Source: CAKSFT01 sp045544615 (GTDB lineage Bacteria; Bacillota; Clostridia; UBA1381). From it: a DNA stretch of 14,214 nt. The notes below the pieces were generated by a model, which did not search any database, was not told the origin of the DNA, and saw only the letters and a list, made by a program, of their open reading frames with translations. How positions within the stretch are numbered: position 1 is the stretch's first letter; each line of letters opens with the position of its first letter. Positions 1 to 6,577 of this stretch are shown one piece after another. The translations under genes and the position numbers were made by a program. The stretch covers positions 1 through 14,214 of the forward strand of contig JAZPZI010000009.1 in NCBI GenBank assembly GCA_045544615.1, written 5' to 3'.

Positions 1-6
1 TTTCAT
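1..6 (-). CDS. Start of a further gene of the glutamate synthase operon (2 codons only)
   Basis: On the minus strand an ATG at 6-4 followed by AAA lies just past the stop codon (14-12) of the glutamate synthase gene. A GGAG-type ribosome site sits about 10 nt upstream and overlaps the end of that gene. Only Met-Lys is visible, so the product cannot be identified. By analogy with split glutamate synthases, candidates are the GXGXG alpha-C subunit or a pyridine-nucleotide oxidoreductase. That is inference from context only. Confidence 0.55.
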
Positions 7-11
7 TTTTA

Positions 12-1517
12 TCACTCTCCTGCATGAGAAATGCCAAGGATAGAAAGCTCTTTATCGGTAAGACCGACACCGCGAAGCATCAATCTGTTTCCACGGAGCG
101 ATTCAATTGAGTTGATACCCATACCGCCCATAAGCTCTTTAATCTCGTGTCTCCAAGCATTCATCAAATTTATTAAGCGTTCGCTTCCCATATCAGGGTT
201 AAGTCTTTTTACAAGCTCAGGTCTTTGTGTTGCGATACCCCAATTACACTTGCCGGTCTGACAGGTACGGCAAAGGTGACATCCGAGAGCAAGGAGCGCC
301 GCCGTAGCAACATAGCAAGCATCTGCCCCCAATGCTATCGCCTTAACAACATCTGCCGCACTGCGGATAGAACCGCCTACAACTAAAGAGACATTGTTTC
401 TGATACCCTCATCACGAAGCCTTTGGTCAACAGATGCAAGTGCAAGCTCAATCGGGATGCCAACATTGTCACGGATGCGAGTCGGAGCGGCACCTGTGCC
501 GCCACGAAAACCATCTATTGCAATAATATCAGCACCACTTCGTGCGATACCGCTTGCAATAGCGGCAATATTATGAACTGCCGCAACTTTTACAATAATC
601 GGCTTTTTGTATTCTGTTGCCTCTTTAAGAGAGAATACAAGTTGCCTTAAATCCTCGATAGAGTAGATATCGTGATGCGGAGCGGGAGAAATAGCATCAC
701 TGCCTTCAGGAATCATTCTTGTCCTTGATACATCTCCGACGATTTTTGCTCCCGGCAGATGTCCGCCGATACCCGGCTTTGCACCTTGTCCCATCTTAAT
801 TTCAACGGCTGCACCTGCCTCTAAGTAATCCTTGTGAACACCGAAACGACCGGAGGCTACCTGAACAATTGTATTTTCTCCGTAACAATAGAAATCCTCG
901 TGCAAACCGCCCTCTCCTGTGTTATATAAAATACCAAGCTCGGTAGCGGCTCTTGCCAAAGATTCATGTGCGTTATAGCTGATAGAACCGTAGCTCATTG
1001 CAGAGAACATAACTGGCATTGAAAGCTCAAGCTGAGGAGGTAACTCGCACTTTAACTTCCCGTTTTCATCTCGCTGAATCTTTTCGGGTTTTTTGCCAAG
1101 GAAAACACGGGTTTCCATTGGTTCACGGAGCGGATCAATAGGAGGGTTTGTTACCTGGGATGCGTTAATCAGGATTTTATCCCAATATACCGGAAGTGGC
1201 TTGGGATTACCCATAGATGAAAGCAGAACACCGCCGCTTGAAGCCTGCTTATATATTTCTTTAATGGTATCATTCTGCCAGTTTGCATTTTCACGAAGTG
1301 TGCAGTCGCTTTTAACAATTTTTATCGCTCTTGTAGGGCAAAGAGAAACACAACGCTGACAGTTTACACATTTGGTTTCGTCACTTATGAGCATTTTGTT
1401 TTCTTCATCGTATGTATGTACTTCATTTGCACATTGTCTTTCACAGACACGGCAGCCGATACAGCGATTCTGATTTCTTATAACTTCAAATTCGGGATAG
1501 ATAAATTCTACGCTCAT
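12..1517 (-). CDS. gltB: Glutamate synthase, FMN/Fe-S synthase subunit with N-terminal ferredoxin domain
   Basis: A 501-residue protein carrying the central domain of glutamate synthase, which condenses ammonia with 2-oxoglutarate and reduces the product to glutamate on FMN. Residues 10-65 form a two-cluster ferredoxin module with Cys19/22/25/29 and Cys50/53/56/60, suited to two 4Fe-4S clusters. Residues from about 160 to 435 match the FMN-binding synthase barrel, with GEGG near 201, KMGQGAKPG near 241 and GGTGAAP near 339. Cys413, Cys419 and Cys424 have the 6 and 5 spacing of the 3Fe-4S cluster of this family. It lacks both the amidotransferase domain (the gene just upstream) and the C-terminal GXGXG domain, so this is the split, archaeal-style architecture rather than the roughly 1500-residue fused GltB. 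Its ATG overlaps the upstream stop by 4 nt (ATGA), which implies translational coupling. The electron donor is not shown; ferredoxin-like transfer is plausible. Confidence 0.93.
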   Translation of the reverse strand: MSVEFIYPEFEVIRNQNRCIGCRVCERQCANEVHTYDEENKMLISDETKCVNCQRCVSLCPTRAIKIVKSDCTLRENANWQNDTIKEIYKQASSGGVLLSSMGNPKPLPVYWDKILINASQVTNPPIDPLREPMETRVFLGKKPEKIQRDENGKLKCELPPQLELSMPVMFSAMSYGSISYNAHESLARAATELGILYNTGEGGLHEDFYCYGENTIVQVASGRFGVHKDYLEAGAAVEIKMGQGAKPGIGGHLPGAKIVGDVSRTRMIPEGSDAISPAPHHDIYSIEDLRQLVFSLKEATEYKKPIIVKVAAVHNIAAIASGIARSGADIIAIDGFRGGTGAAPTRIRDNVGIPIELALASVDQRLRDEGIRNNVSLVVGGSIRSAADVVKAIALGADACYVATAALLALGCHLCRTCQTGKCNWGIATQRPELVKRLNPDMGSERLINLMNAWRHEIKELMGGMGINSIESLRGNRLMLRGVGLTDKELSILGISHAGE

Positions 1518-2611
1518 AACTTAACACCTTCCTCCATTTTGATGATAACAGGTTCTCCGCCGGCAGGTGCCCAAATGTTTTCAGCATCAGGTTCCATTAC
1601 ACGGATAGCGGCTTCTTCGCTTGCAATAAATACCTTGTCGTCTTTTTCACCGACTACCATACTGCGGAGCTTCAAGCGGTCATTAAGAGCCATAAGTCCT
1701 CCGTTAAAACCAAACACAATAGAAAACGGTCCTGTAATCAGGAGACTCGGAAACAGTGTACGAAGATAAATATGTTTTTCTTTATCCTCAAAATCTGTCT
1801 TATTTTCTATAGTGCTCCAGAATGGTGCAGCAATAACACTTGCGGCTTCGCCAAGTGATAGCCCTTGTCTGCGGAGCAGATAATCCATTATATATGTAAT
1901 AACCTCTGTATCGGTCTGGAGTGTACATTTGTATCCAAACATTTCTATAAAACGGCGGTTAGCATCATAGGATGATATTTCACCATTATGTACTATTGAA
2001 TAATCAAGAAGTGTAAACGGATGAGCACCGCCCCACCAACCGGGAGTATTGGTAGGATAACGACCGTGTGCTGTCCACGAATAGCCTTCGTATTCATCAA
2101 GCTTATAAAACACACCGACATCCTCCGGAAAACCTACCGCCTTGAATGTTCCCATATTTTTACCGCTTGAAAATACGTATGCTCCGGGCATTTCTGTATT
2201 TATTTTCATTACAGTTCTTGCAACGAACTCGTTTTCATCAAGCTGCATGGAGAGAAGTACAGATTTTAAAGGTGCCACAAAATATCTCCATATAACAGGC
2301 TCGTCCGTAATTTGGGGAATTTTCCGTGTAGGGAGAATTTCGGATTTGACAATTTCAAATCTTTCCTTTAAAAATTTTTCACAGTCCTTTCGGGTGGTGC
2401 GGTCATTAAAGAAAAAGTGAAGCGCGTAAAACTCTTTATATTCGGGGTATATGCCATAAGCGGCAAAACCACCGCCGAGACCGTTGCTGCGGTCATGCAT
2501 AGGTTTCATAGCTTCTATTATTTTTTCACCCGTCATGCGATTTCCTTCTTTAGATATAACTGCAGCAATTGCACATCCGGAAGGGATTCGTACCTGACCT
2601 TCTGTGTTCAT
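1514..2611 (-). CDS. Glutamate synthase, class II glutamine amidotransferase subunit
   Basis: A 365-residue GATase type 2 protein that would hydrolyse glutamine and supply ammonia to the synthase subunit encoded next. Visible signatures are the candidate nucleophile Cys13 (SGCAIAAV), HGRYPTNT, HNGEI and TDTEV, in the order expected of the GltB N-terminal domain. Cys13 is not at residue 2, so maturation presumably needs removal of a 12-residue leader, as in proteins that carry a propeptide. I chose the ATG at 2611 because AAAGGA lies 9 nt before it and the family sequence starts soon after. An upstream in-frame GTG at 2674 falls inside the leader hairpin and has no ribosome site. The stop overlaps the start of the synthase gene. 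The family is sometimes annotated as GltB1 or GlxB-like. Confidence 0.9.
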   Translation of the reverse strand: MNTEGQVRIPSGCAIAAVISKEGNRMTGEKIIEAMKPMHDRSNGLGGGFAAYGIYPEYKEFYALHFFFNDRTTRKDCEKFLKERFEIVKSEILPTRKIPQITDEPVIWRYFVAPLKSVLLSMQLDENEFVARTVMKINTEMPGAYVFSSGKNMGTFKAVGFPEDVGVFYKLDEYEGYSWTAHGRYPTNTPGWWGGAHPFTLLDYSIVHNGEISSYDANRRFIEMFGYKCTLQTDTEVITYIMDYLLRRQGLSLGEAASVIAAPFWSTIENKTDFEDKEKHIYLRTLFPSLLITGPFSIVFGFNGGLMALNDRLKLRSMVVGEKDDKVFIASEEAAIRVMEPDAENIWAPAGGEPVIIKMEEGVKL

Positions 2612-2653
2612 AGGTCCACGTCCTTTCATGCAAATAATAAAACGAATAAATAA

Positions 2654-2712
2654 ACAAAAAAAGACGTCACTCACTTAGAAGAAAACTCTTCTAAATGAAT
2701 GAACGTCTTTGC
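2654..2712 (-). terminator. Leader hairpin (attenuator candidate) of the glutamate synthase operon
   Basis: On the minus strand, AGACGT at 2708-2703 begins a stem of about 20 bp with one bulged base that closes at 2667-2662 around the 6-nt loop AGUUUU (2687-2682). It is followed by a run of 7-8 U (2661-2654). It starts about 10 nt after the predicted transcription start and ends about 43 nt before the start codon, so it must be passed for the operon to be expressed. The entry sequence GCAAAGACGT resembles the entry of the three hairpins in front of gdhA and glnN. A conditional terminator is the natural reading; no competing antiterminator fold is apparent. Confidence 0.75.
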
Positions 2713-2724
2713 TCATTTGCAACC

Positions 2725-2753
2725 ATTATATACTAAAACTTCAAATTTGTCAA
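2725..2753 (-). promoter_or_regulatory. Consensus housekeeping promoter of the glutamate synthase operon
   Basis: On the minus strand, TTGACA (2753-2748) and TATAAT (2730-2725) are separated by exactly 17 nt, a perfect sigma-A/sigma-70 promoter. The predicted start lies near 2720-2717, just ahead of the leader hairpin. Such a strong promoter followed at once by a terminator suggests that control acts after initiation. Confidence 0.88.
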
Positions 2754-2814
2754 GAGAAAAACGTAAATTTACCAAATATCTGAAAGTTTTTTAGTAAAAA
2801 ATTCAAAAAAAGGG

Positions 2815-2843
2815 TTGACAAATAAAAAAATTGGGTGTATAAT
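2815..2843 (+). promoter_or_regulatory. Consensus housekeeping promoter of gdhA and the downstream nitrogen genes
   Basis: TTGACA (2815-2820) and TATAAT (2838-2843) are separated by 17 nt. The predicted start is near 2850. It is divergent from the glutamate synthase promoter, with 61 bp of very AT-rich DNA (2754-2814) between the two -35 boxes. The A- and T-tracts there could act as UP elements. I saw no clear operator palindrome between them. Confidence 0.88.
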
Positions 2844-2856
2844 GTGTGCAGTTGAA

Positions 2857-2905
2857 GGCAAAGGCGTCTTCGAGATTCGGTTCTCGAGGACGCTTCTTTT
2901 GTTTT
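2857..2905 (+). terminator. First leader hairpin of gdhA (attenuator candidate)
   Basis: The stem GCGTC+TTCGAGA (2864-2875) pairs over 12 bp with TCTCGAG+GACGC (2882-2893) around the 6-nt loop UUCGGU. A U-rich tract (2894-2905) follows. The entry AAGGCAAAGGCGTCTT (2855-2870) is identical over 16 nt to the entry of the hairpin before glnN. The hairpin begins about 7-14 nt from the predicted transcription start. It has the form of an intrinsic terminator placed to produce an RNA of about 50 nt unless antiterminated. Confidence 0.82.
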
Positions 2906-2934
2906 AACAATATAATATGAGTTTGTGGAGATAA

Positions 2935-2988
2935 GGCAATGGCGTCTTTAAGAGTATTTCTATACTCTTGGAGGCGCTTTTTTCTTTT
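2935..2988 (+). terminator. Second, tandem leader hairpin of gdhA (attenuator candidate)
   Basis: Positions 2942-2956 pair with 2963-2977 over 15 consecutive pairs (four are G-U) around the 6-nt loop UUUCUA. A strong U tract (2978-2988) follows. The entry AAGGCAATGGCGTCTT differs by one base from that of the first hairpin. The stem interiors differ completely, so what is conserved is the entry and the shape. The unit ends about 10 nt before the gdhA ribosome site (AAAGGAGG at 2997-3003). Confidence 0.82.
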
Positions 2989-3011
2989 CGCTGCTAAAGG
3001 AGGAACAAAAA

Positions 3012-4346
3012 ATGTCGTATGTAGATGAAGTAATCGAAAGGGTTGAAAGAGAAAATCCTAATGAACCGGAATTCCATCAGGCGGTTCGTGAAGTTCTTGA
3101 CTCAATCAGACCTGTTGTTGACGCAAATGAGGCAGCGTATAGAAGAGATGCACTGCTTGAAAGACTAGTTAATCCCGAAAGACAAATCAAGTTCAGGGTA
3201 CCGTGGATTGATGATAAGGGTGATGTTCAGGTTAATACCGGATACCGTGTACAATTTAACAGTGCAATCGGTCCATACAAAGGCGGCTTGAGACTTCATC
3301 CGTCAGTTAATATCGGAATCATTAAGTTCTTAGGATTTGAGCAGATTTTCAAAAATTCACTTACCGGGCTTCCGATTGGCGGCGGTAAGGGAGGCAGTGA
3401 TTTCAATCCCAAGGGAAAATCTGACAGAGAGATTATGGCATTTTGCCAAAGCTTTATGAGTGAGCTTTGTAAATATATCGGTGCTGATACTGATGTTCCT
3501 GCCGGAGATATTGGTACAGGTGCAAGAGAAATCGGATATATGTTCGGACAGTATAAAAAGCTCAGAGGCTTGTTTGAAGGCGTTCTTACAGGAAAAGGTC
3601 TTTCATATGGCGGTTCACTTGCGAGAACAGAAGCAACCGGTTATGGTCTTTTGTATCTTACCGATGAAATGCTTAAGAAAAACGGAAAGGATATCAAAGG
3701 AAAAACCGTAGTCGTTTCAGGAAGCGGTAATGTTGCAATTTACGCTGTAGAGAAAGCACATCAGCTTGGTGCAAAGGTTGTTACCGTATCTGATTCAAAC
3801 GGCTGGGTATATGATCCTGACGGTATTGATGTTGCTGCTCTTAAAGAAATCAAGGAAGTAAAGAGACAGAGACTTACCGAATATAAGAACTACAGACCAA
3901 ATTCCGAGTATCACGAAGGTAAGGGTGTTTGGAGCATCAAAGCGGATATTGCGCTTCCTTGTGCAACACAGAACGAGCTTGAACTTGATGATGCAAAGAC
4001 CTTGGTTAAAAATGGTGTAATCGCAGTTGCAGAAGGTGCAAATATGCCAACAACTGCTGATGCGACAAAATACCTTCAGGAAAACGGAGTGCTCTTTGCA
4101 CCCGGTAAAGCTGCAAATGCAGGTGGTGTAGCAACTTCAGCATTGGAGATGAGTCAGAATAGTGAAAGACTCAGTTGGTCCTTCGAAAAGGTTGATTCAA
4201 AGCTTAAAGATATTATGGTTAATCTTTTCGACAACATTGATGATGCCGCAAAGCGTTACGGATTCCCCGGAAACTATGTGGTAGGTGCAAATATTGCAGG
4301 TTTTGAAAAAGTAGTAGATGCAATGAATGCACAGGGTATTGTTTAA
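3012..4346 (+). CDS. gdhA: NADP-type glutamate dehydrogenase
   Basis: A 444-residue hexameric-class glutamate dehydrogenase, the usual length for the GdhA family. It catalyses reductive amination of 2-oxoglutarate with ammonium to glutamate in the cytoplasm. The substrate domain shows KGGLRLHPSV (90-99), the catalytic-lysine motif PIGGGKGGSDF with Lys126, and VPAGDIGTG with Asp166. The coenzyme domain has the Rossmann motif SGSGNVA (236-242) and SDS (260-262) at the end of the second strand, as in E. coli GdhA, which favours NADP(H). The ATG has a strong AAAGGAGG site 8 nt upstream. Two terminator-like hairpins separate it from its promoter. It lies upstream of glnN on the same strand, so the high-ammonium (GDH) and low-ammonium (GS-GOGAT) routes share one locus. 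Confidence 0.96.
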   Translation: MSYVDEVIERVERENPNEPEFHQAVREVLDSIRPVVDANEAAYRRDALLERLVNPERQIKFRVPWIDDKGDVQVNTGYRVQFNSAIGPYKGGLRLHPSVNIGIIKFLGFEQIFKNSLTGLPIGGGKGGSDFNPKGKSDREIMAFCQSFMSELCKYIGADTDVPAGDIGTGAREIGYMFGQYKKLRGLFEGVLTGKGLSYGGSLARTEATGYGLLYLTDEMLKKNGKDIKGKTVVVSGSGNVAIYAVEKAHQLGAKVVTVSDSNGWVYDPDGIDVAALKEIKEVKRQRLTEYKNYRPNSEYHEGKGVWSIKADIALPCATQNELELDDAKTLVKNGVIAVAEGANMPTTADATKYLQENGVLFAPGKAANAGGVATSALEMSQNSERLSWSFEKVDSKLKDIMVNLFDNIDDAAKRYGFPGNYVVGANIAGFEKVVDAMNAQGIV

Positions 4347-4376
4347 TACTAAAAAATAAATAAATATAAGTAAAAA

Positions 4377-4426
4377 GGCAAAGGCGTCTTTAATGTGATA
4401 TTTTTTACATTGAAGGTGTCTTTTGC
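4377..4426 (+). terminator. Intergenic hairpin between gdhA and glnN (attenuator candidate)
   Basis: GGCGTCTTT+AATGT+GA (4383-4398) pairs with TT+ACATT+GAAGGTGTC (4405-4420), including several G-U pairs, around the 6-nt loop UAUUUU. GCAAA (4378-4382) can extend the stem with TTTGC (4422-4426). The 16-nt entry AAGGCAAAGGCGTCTT at 4375-4390 repeats exactly the one in the gdhA leader. It could terminate or attenuate read-through from gdhA. TATAAG at 4365-4370 is -10-like but has no convincing -35, so a separate promoter is doubtful. The U tract is short (UUUU). Confidence 0.72.
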
Positions 4427-4449
4427 TGTTTATAAGGAGATGTTTTACT

Positions 4450-6543
4450 ATGAAAACCGTACCGGATTATTTTGGAAGCTTAGTTTTTGATGACAGAGTT
4501 ATGAAATCTAAACTTTCATCAAAGGTGTACAACTCACTGAAGAAGACAATTGATGAAGGAGCGCAGCTTGACTCAAATGTAGCCAATGCCGTTGCGGATG
4601 CCATGAAAGAATGGGCAGTTGAAAACGGAGCCACACATTATACACATTGGTTCCAGCCTCTTACAGGTATAACTGCCGAAAAGCATGACAGTTTTATTTC
4701 TCCTTCACCTGATGGCAGAGTTATTATGGATTTTTCGGGAAAAGAGCTTATCAAAGGAGAACCGGATGCTTCAAGCTTTCCTTCAGGCGGATTACGTGCA
4801 ACTTTTGAAGCAAGAGGATATACTGCGTGGGATCCCACATCATATGCCTTCATAAAAGGGAAAACACTTTGTATTCCTACAGCTTTTTGTTCATACGGCG
4901 GCGAAGCCCTTGATAAAAAGACACCACTCCTTCGTTCAATGGAAGCGTTAAATAAGCAGGCACTTCGTATTCTGAAGCTTTTTGGTACAGAGGCTAAGTA
5001 TGTGCATACTTCTGTCGGTCCGGAACAAGAATATTTCCTTGTTCCCAAGGAAATGTTTGAAAAGCGTAAGGATTTGATTTATACAGGCAGAACACTCTTT
5101 GGTGCAAAACCTCCGAAAGGTCAGGAAATGGATGACCATTACTTCGGTGTAATCAAACCGAGAGTAGAAGCATATATGACGGAACTCAATGAAGAACTCT
5201 GGAAGCTCGGAATCCTTGCAAAGACTCAGCATAATGAGGTTGCACCGGCACAGCATGAGCTCGCGCCGATTTATACAACTACAAATATTGCAACCGACCA
5301 TAACCAGCTCACAATGGAAATCATGCAGAAGGTAGCTGCACGTCACGGTCTTGTATGCTTGCTTCATGAAAAGCCGTTTGCAGGCGTAAATGGAAGTGGT
5401 AAACACAACAACTGGTCTATGGCAACTGACACAGGTGTAAATCTTCTGTCTCCCGGCGAAACGCCATATGAGAACGCACAATTCTTGCTGTTCCTTTGCG
5501 CAGTAATCAAGGCTGTTGACGATTATCAGGATTTACTCCGTATTTCGGTTGCAACTGCCGGAAATGACCATAGACTTGGTGCAAATGAAGCACCGCCGGC
5601 TGTTGTTTCTATGTTCCTTGGCGATGAACTGAATGCAGTTTTGGAAGCAATTGAAACAGATACACCGTATAAGGGTTCAGAAAAGACTCAGATGAAACTG
5701 GGAGTCGATGTACTTCCTAAGTTTAACCGTGATACAACCGATAGAAACAGAACATCACCATTTGCATTTACCGGTAATAAGTTTGAATTCCGTATGCTCG
5801 GTTCTTCAAATAGTATCGCTTGTGCAAATATTATGCTTAACGCTGCTGTTGCAGAAAGCCTTAAGATTTATGCTGACAGGCTTGAAAATGCAGATGACTT
5901 TGAAACCGCACTCCACGAAATGATTAAGAAAACGATCAAAGACCATAAGCGTATCATTTTCAACGGCAACGGCTATGATGATGAATGGATTAAAGAGGCT
6001 ACAGAGAAGAGAGGACTTTTGAATCTTCGTACAACACCGGATGCGATTCCGCATTTACTTGACAAGAAAAACGTAGATATGCTTACAAGCCATAAGGTGT
6101 TTTCAGAGGCAGAACTTAAATCCCGTTGCGAAATTACTTTGGAAAACTATTGTAAGACAGTTACAATCGAAGCTAACACTATGTCTCAGATGGCTAAGAA
6201 GGAAATCTTGCCTGCAATTGAAGAATATACCGCATTCATTGCATCAGCAGCAGGAAAGAAAAAGGCTCTTGATGCAGAAGTTTCATGCGTATATGAAACC
6301 GGAACAGTCAGAAAGCTTTCTCTCCTTTCAGGTCAGATTTTTGAAAAATGTGATGAACTCGATAAAGTTCTCTGCAAACTCTCTGACAGTGCAAATGTTG
6401 AGCAGGAAGGATATATGATTCGTGATGAATTACTTCCGAAAATGAGCGAACTCCGAGTAGCTTGTGATGAGGCGGAGGTCATTACAGCAGAAAAATATTG
6501 GCCGTTCCCAACATACGGAGAATTGCTTTTCGGTGTTAGATAA
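4450..6543 (+). CDS. glnN: Type III glutamine synthetase (GSIII)
   Basis: A 697-residue enzyme that makes glutamine from glutamate, ammonium and ATP. Its length and motifs place it in the GSIII (GlnN) class rather than the GSI class of about 450 residues. Near the N-terminus is the GSIII-typical FPSGGLRATFEARGYTAWD (110-128). The catalytic core has GPEQEYF (190-196), the loop GVNGSGKHNNWSM (312-324) and TGNKFEFR (441-448). The ATG at 4450 is preceded by AAGGAG at 4434-4439. In-frame codons further upstream, from 4423, would begin inside the hairpin's U tract and are unlikely starts. It sits between gdhA and amtB, so ammonium uptake and both assimilation steps are adjacent. No GSI adenylylation site is expected in this class, so control probably acts through the leader RNA or through direct effectors. 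Confidence 0.96.
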   Translation: MKTVPDYFGSLVFDDRVMKSKLSSKVYNSLKKTIDEGAQLDSNVANAVADAMKEWAVENGATHYTHWFQPLTGITAEKHDSFISPSPDGRVIMDFSGKELIKGEPDASSFPSGGLRATFEARGYTAWDPTSYAFIKGKTLCIPTAFCSYGGEALDKKTPLLRSMEALNKQALRILKLFGTEAKYVHTSVGPEQEYFLVPKEMFEKRKDLIYTGRTLFGAKPPKGQEMDDHYFGVIKPRVEAYMTELNEELWKLGILAKTQHNEVAPAQHELAPIYTTTNIATDHNQLTMEIMQKVAARHGLVCLLHEKPFAGVNGSGKHNNWSMATDTGVNLLSPGETPYENAQFLLFLCAVIKAVDDYQDLLRISVATAGNDHRLGANEAPPAVVSMFLGDELNAVLEAIETDTPYKGSEKTQMKLGVDVLPKFNRDTTDRNRTSPFAFTGNKFEFRMLGSSNSIACANIMLNAAVAESLKIYADRLENADDFETALHEMIKKTIKDHKRIIFNGNGYDDEWIKEATEKRGLLNLRTTPDAIPHLLDKKNVDMLTSHKVFSEAELKSRCEITLENYCKTVTIEANTMSQMAKKEILPAIEEYTAFIASAAGKKKALDAEVSCVYETGTVRKLSLLSGQIFEKCDELDKVLCKLSDSANVEQEGYMIRDELLPKMSELRVACDEAEVITAEKYWPFPTYGELLFGVR

Positions 6544-6577
6544 TTGGCAATGGGTTTAAGAAAGAAGATGTTTTTTT

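Noticed and set aside
2612..2674. N-terminal extension of the amidotransferase subunit up to the GTG at 2674
   Set aside because: That codon lies inside the leader hairpin and has no ribosome site, while the ATG at 2611 has AAAGGA at good spacing and fits the family start.
2654..2988. Classical ANTAR two-hairpin antiterminator element
   Set aside because: The tandem hairpins with 6-nt loops before gdhA fit the general layout, but none of the four loops has both A at position 1 and G at position 4, and each hairpin has its own U tract. I therefore describe the family without naming the factor.
4342..4370. Separate promoter for glnN (TATAAG at 4365-4370)
   Set aside because: The only sequence at -35 distance is TTTAAT, overlapping the gdhA stop. 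The match is too weak to call, and read-through from gdhA suffices.
2857..4426. CRISPR array or mobile repeat made of the GGCAAAGGCGTC motif
   Set aside because: Copies are irregularly spaced, lie on both strands, are each tied to a gene leader, and have no spacers, no terminal repeats and no transposase.
4423..4449. Extended N-terminus of glutamine synthetase
   Set aside because: It would begin in the U tract of the hairpin with no ribosome site; the ATG at 4450 follows AAGGAG.
4948..5481. Long minus-strand reading frame inside glnN (also 9918-10316, 10359-10688 and 420-650)
   Set aside because: These lie wholly opposite well-recognised genes, show no family resemblance, are Cys/Phe/Ile-rich as expected of antisense frames, and lack convincing ribosome sites.
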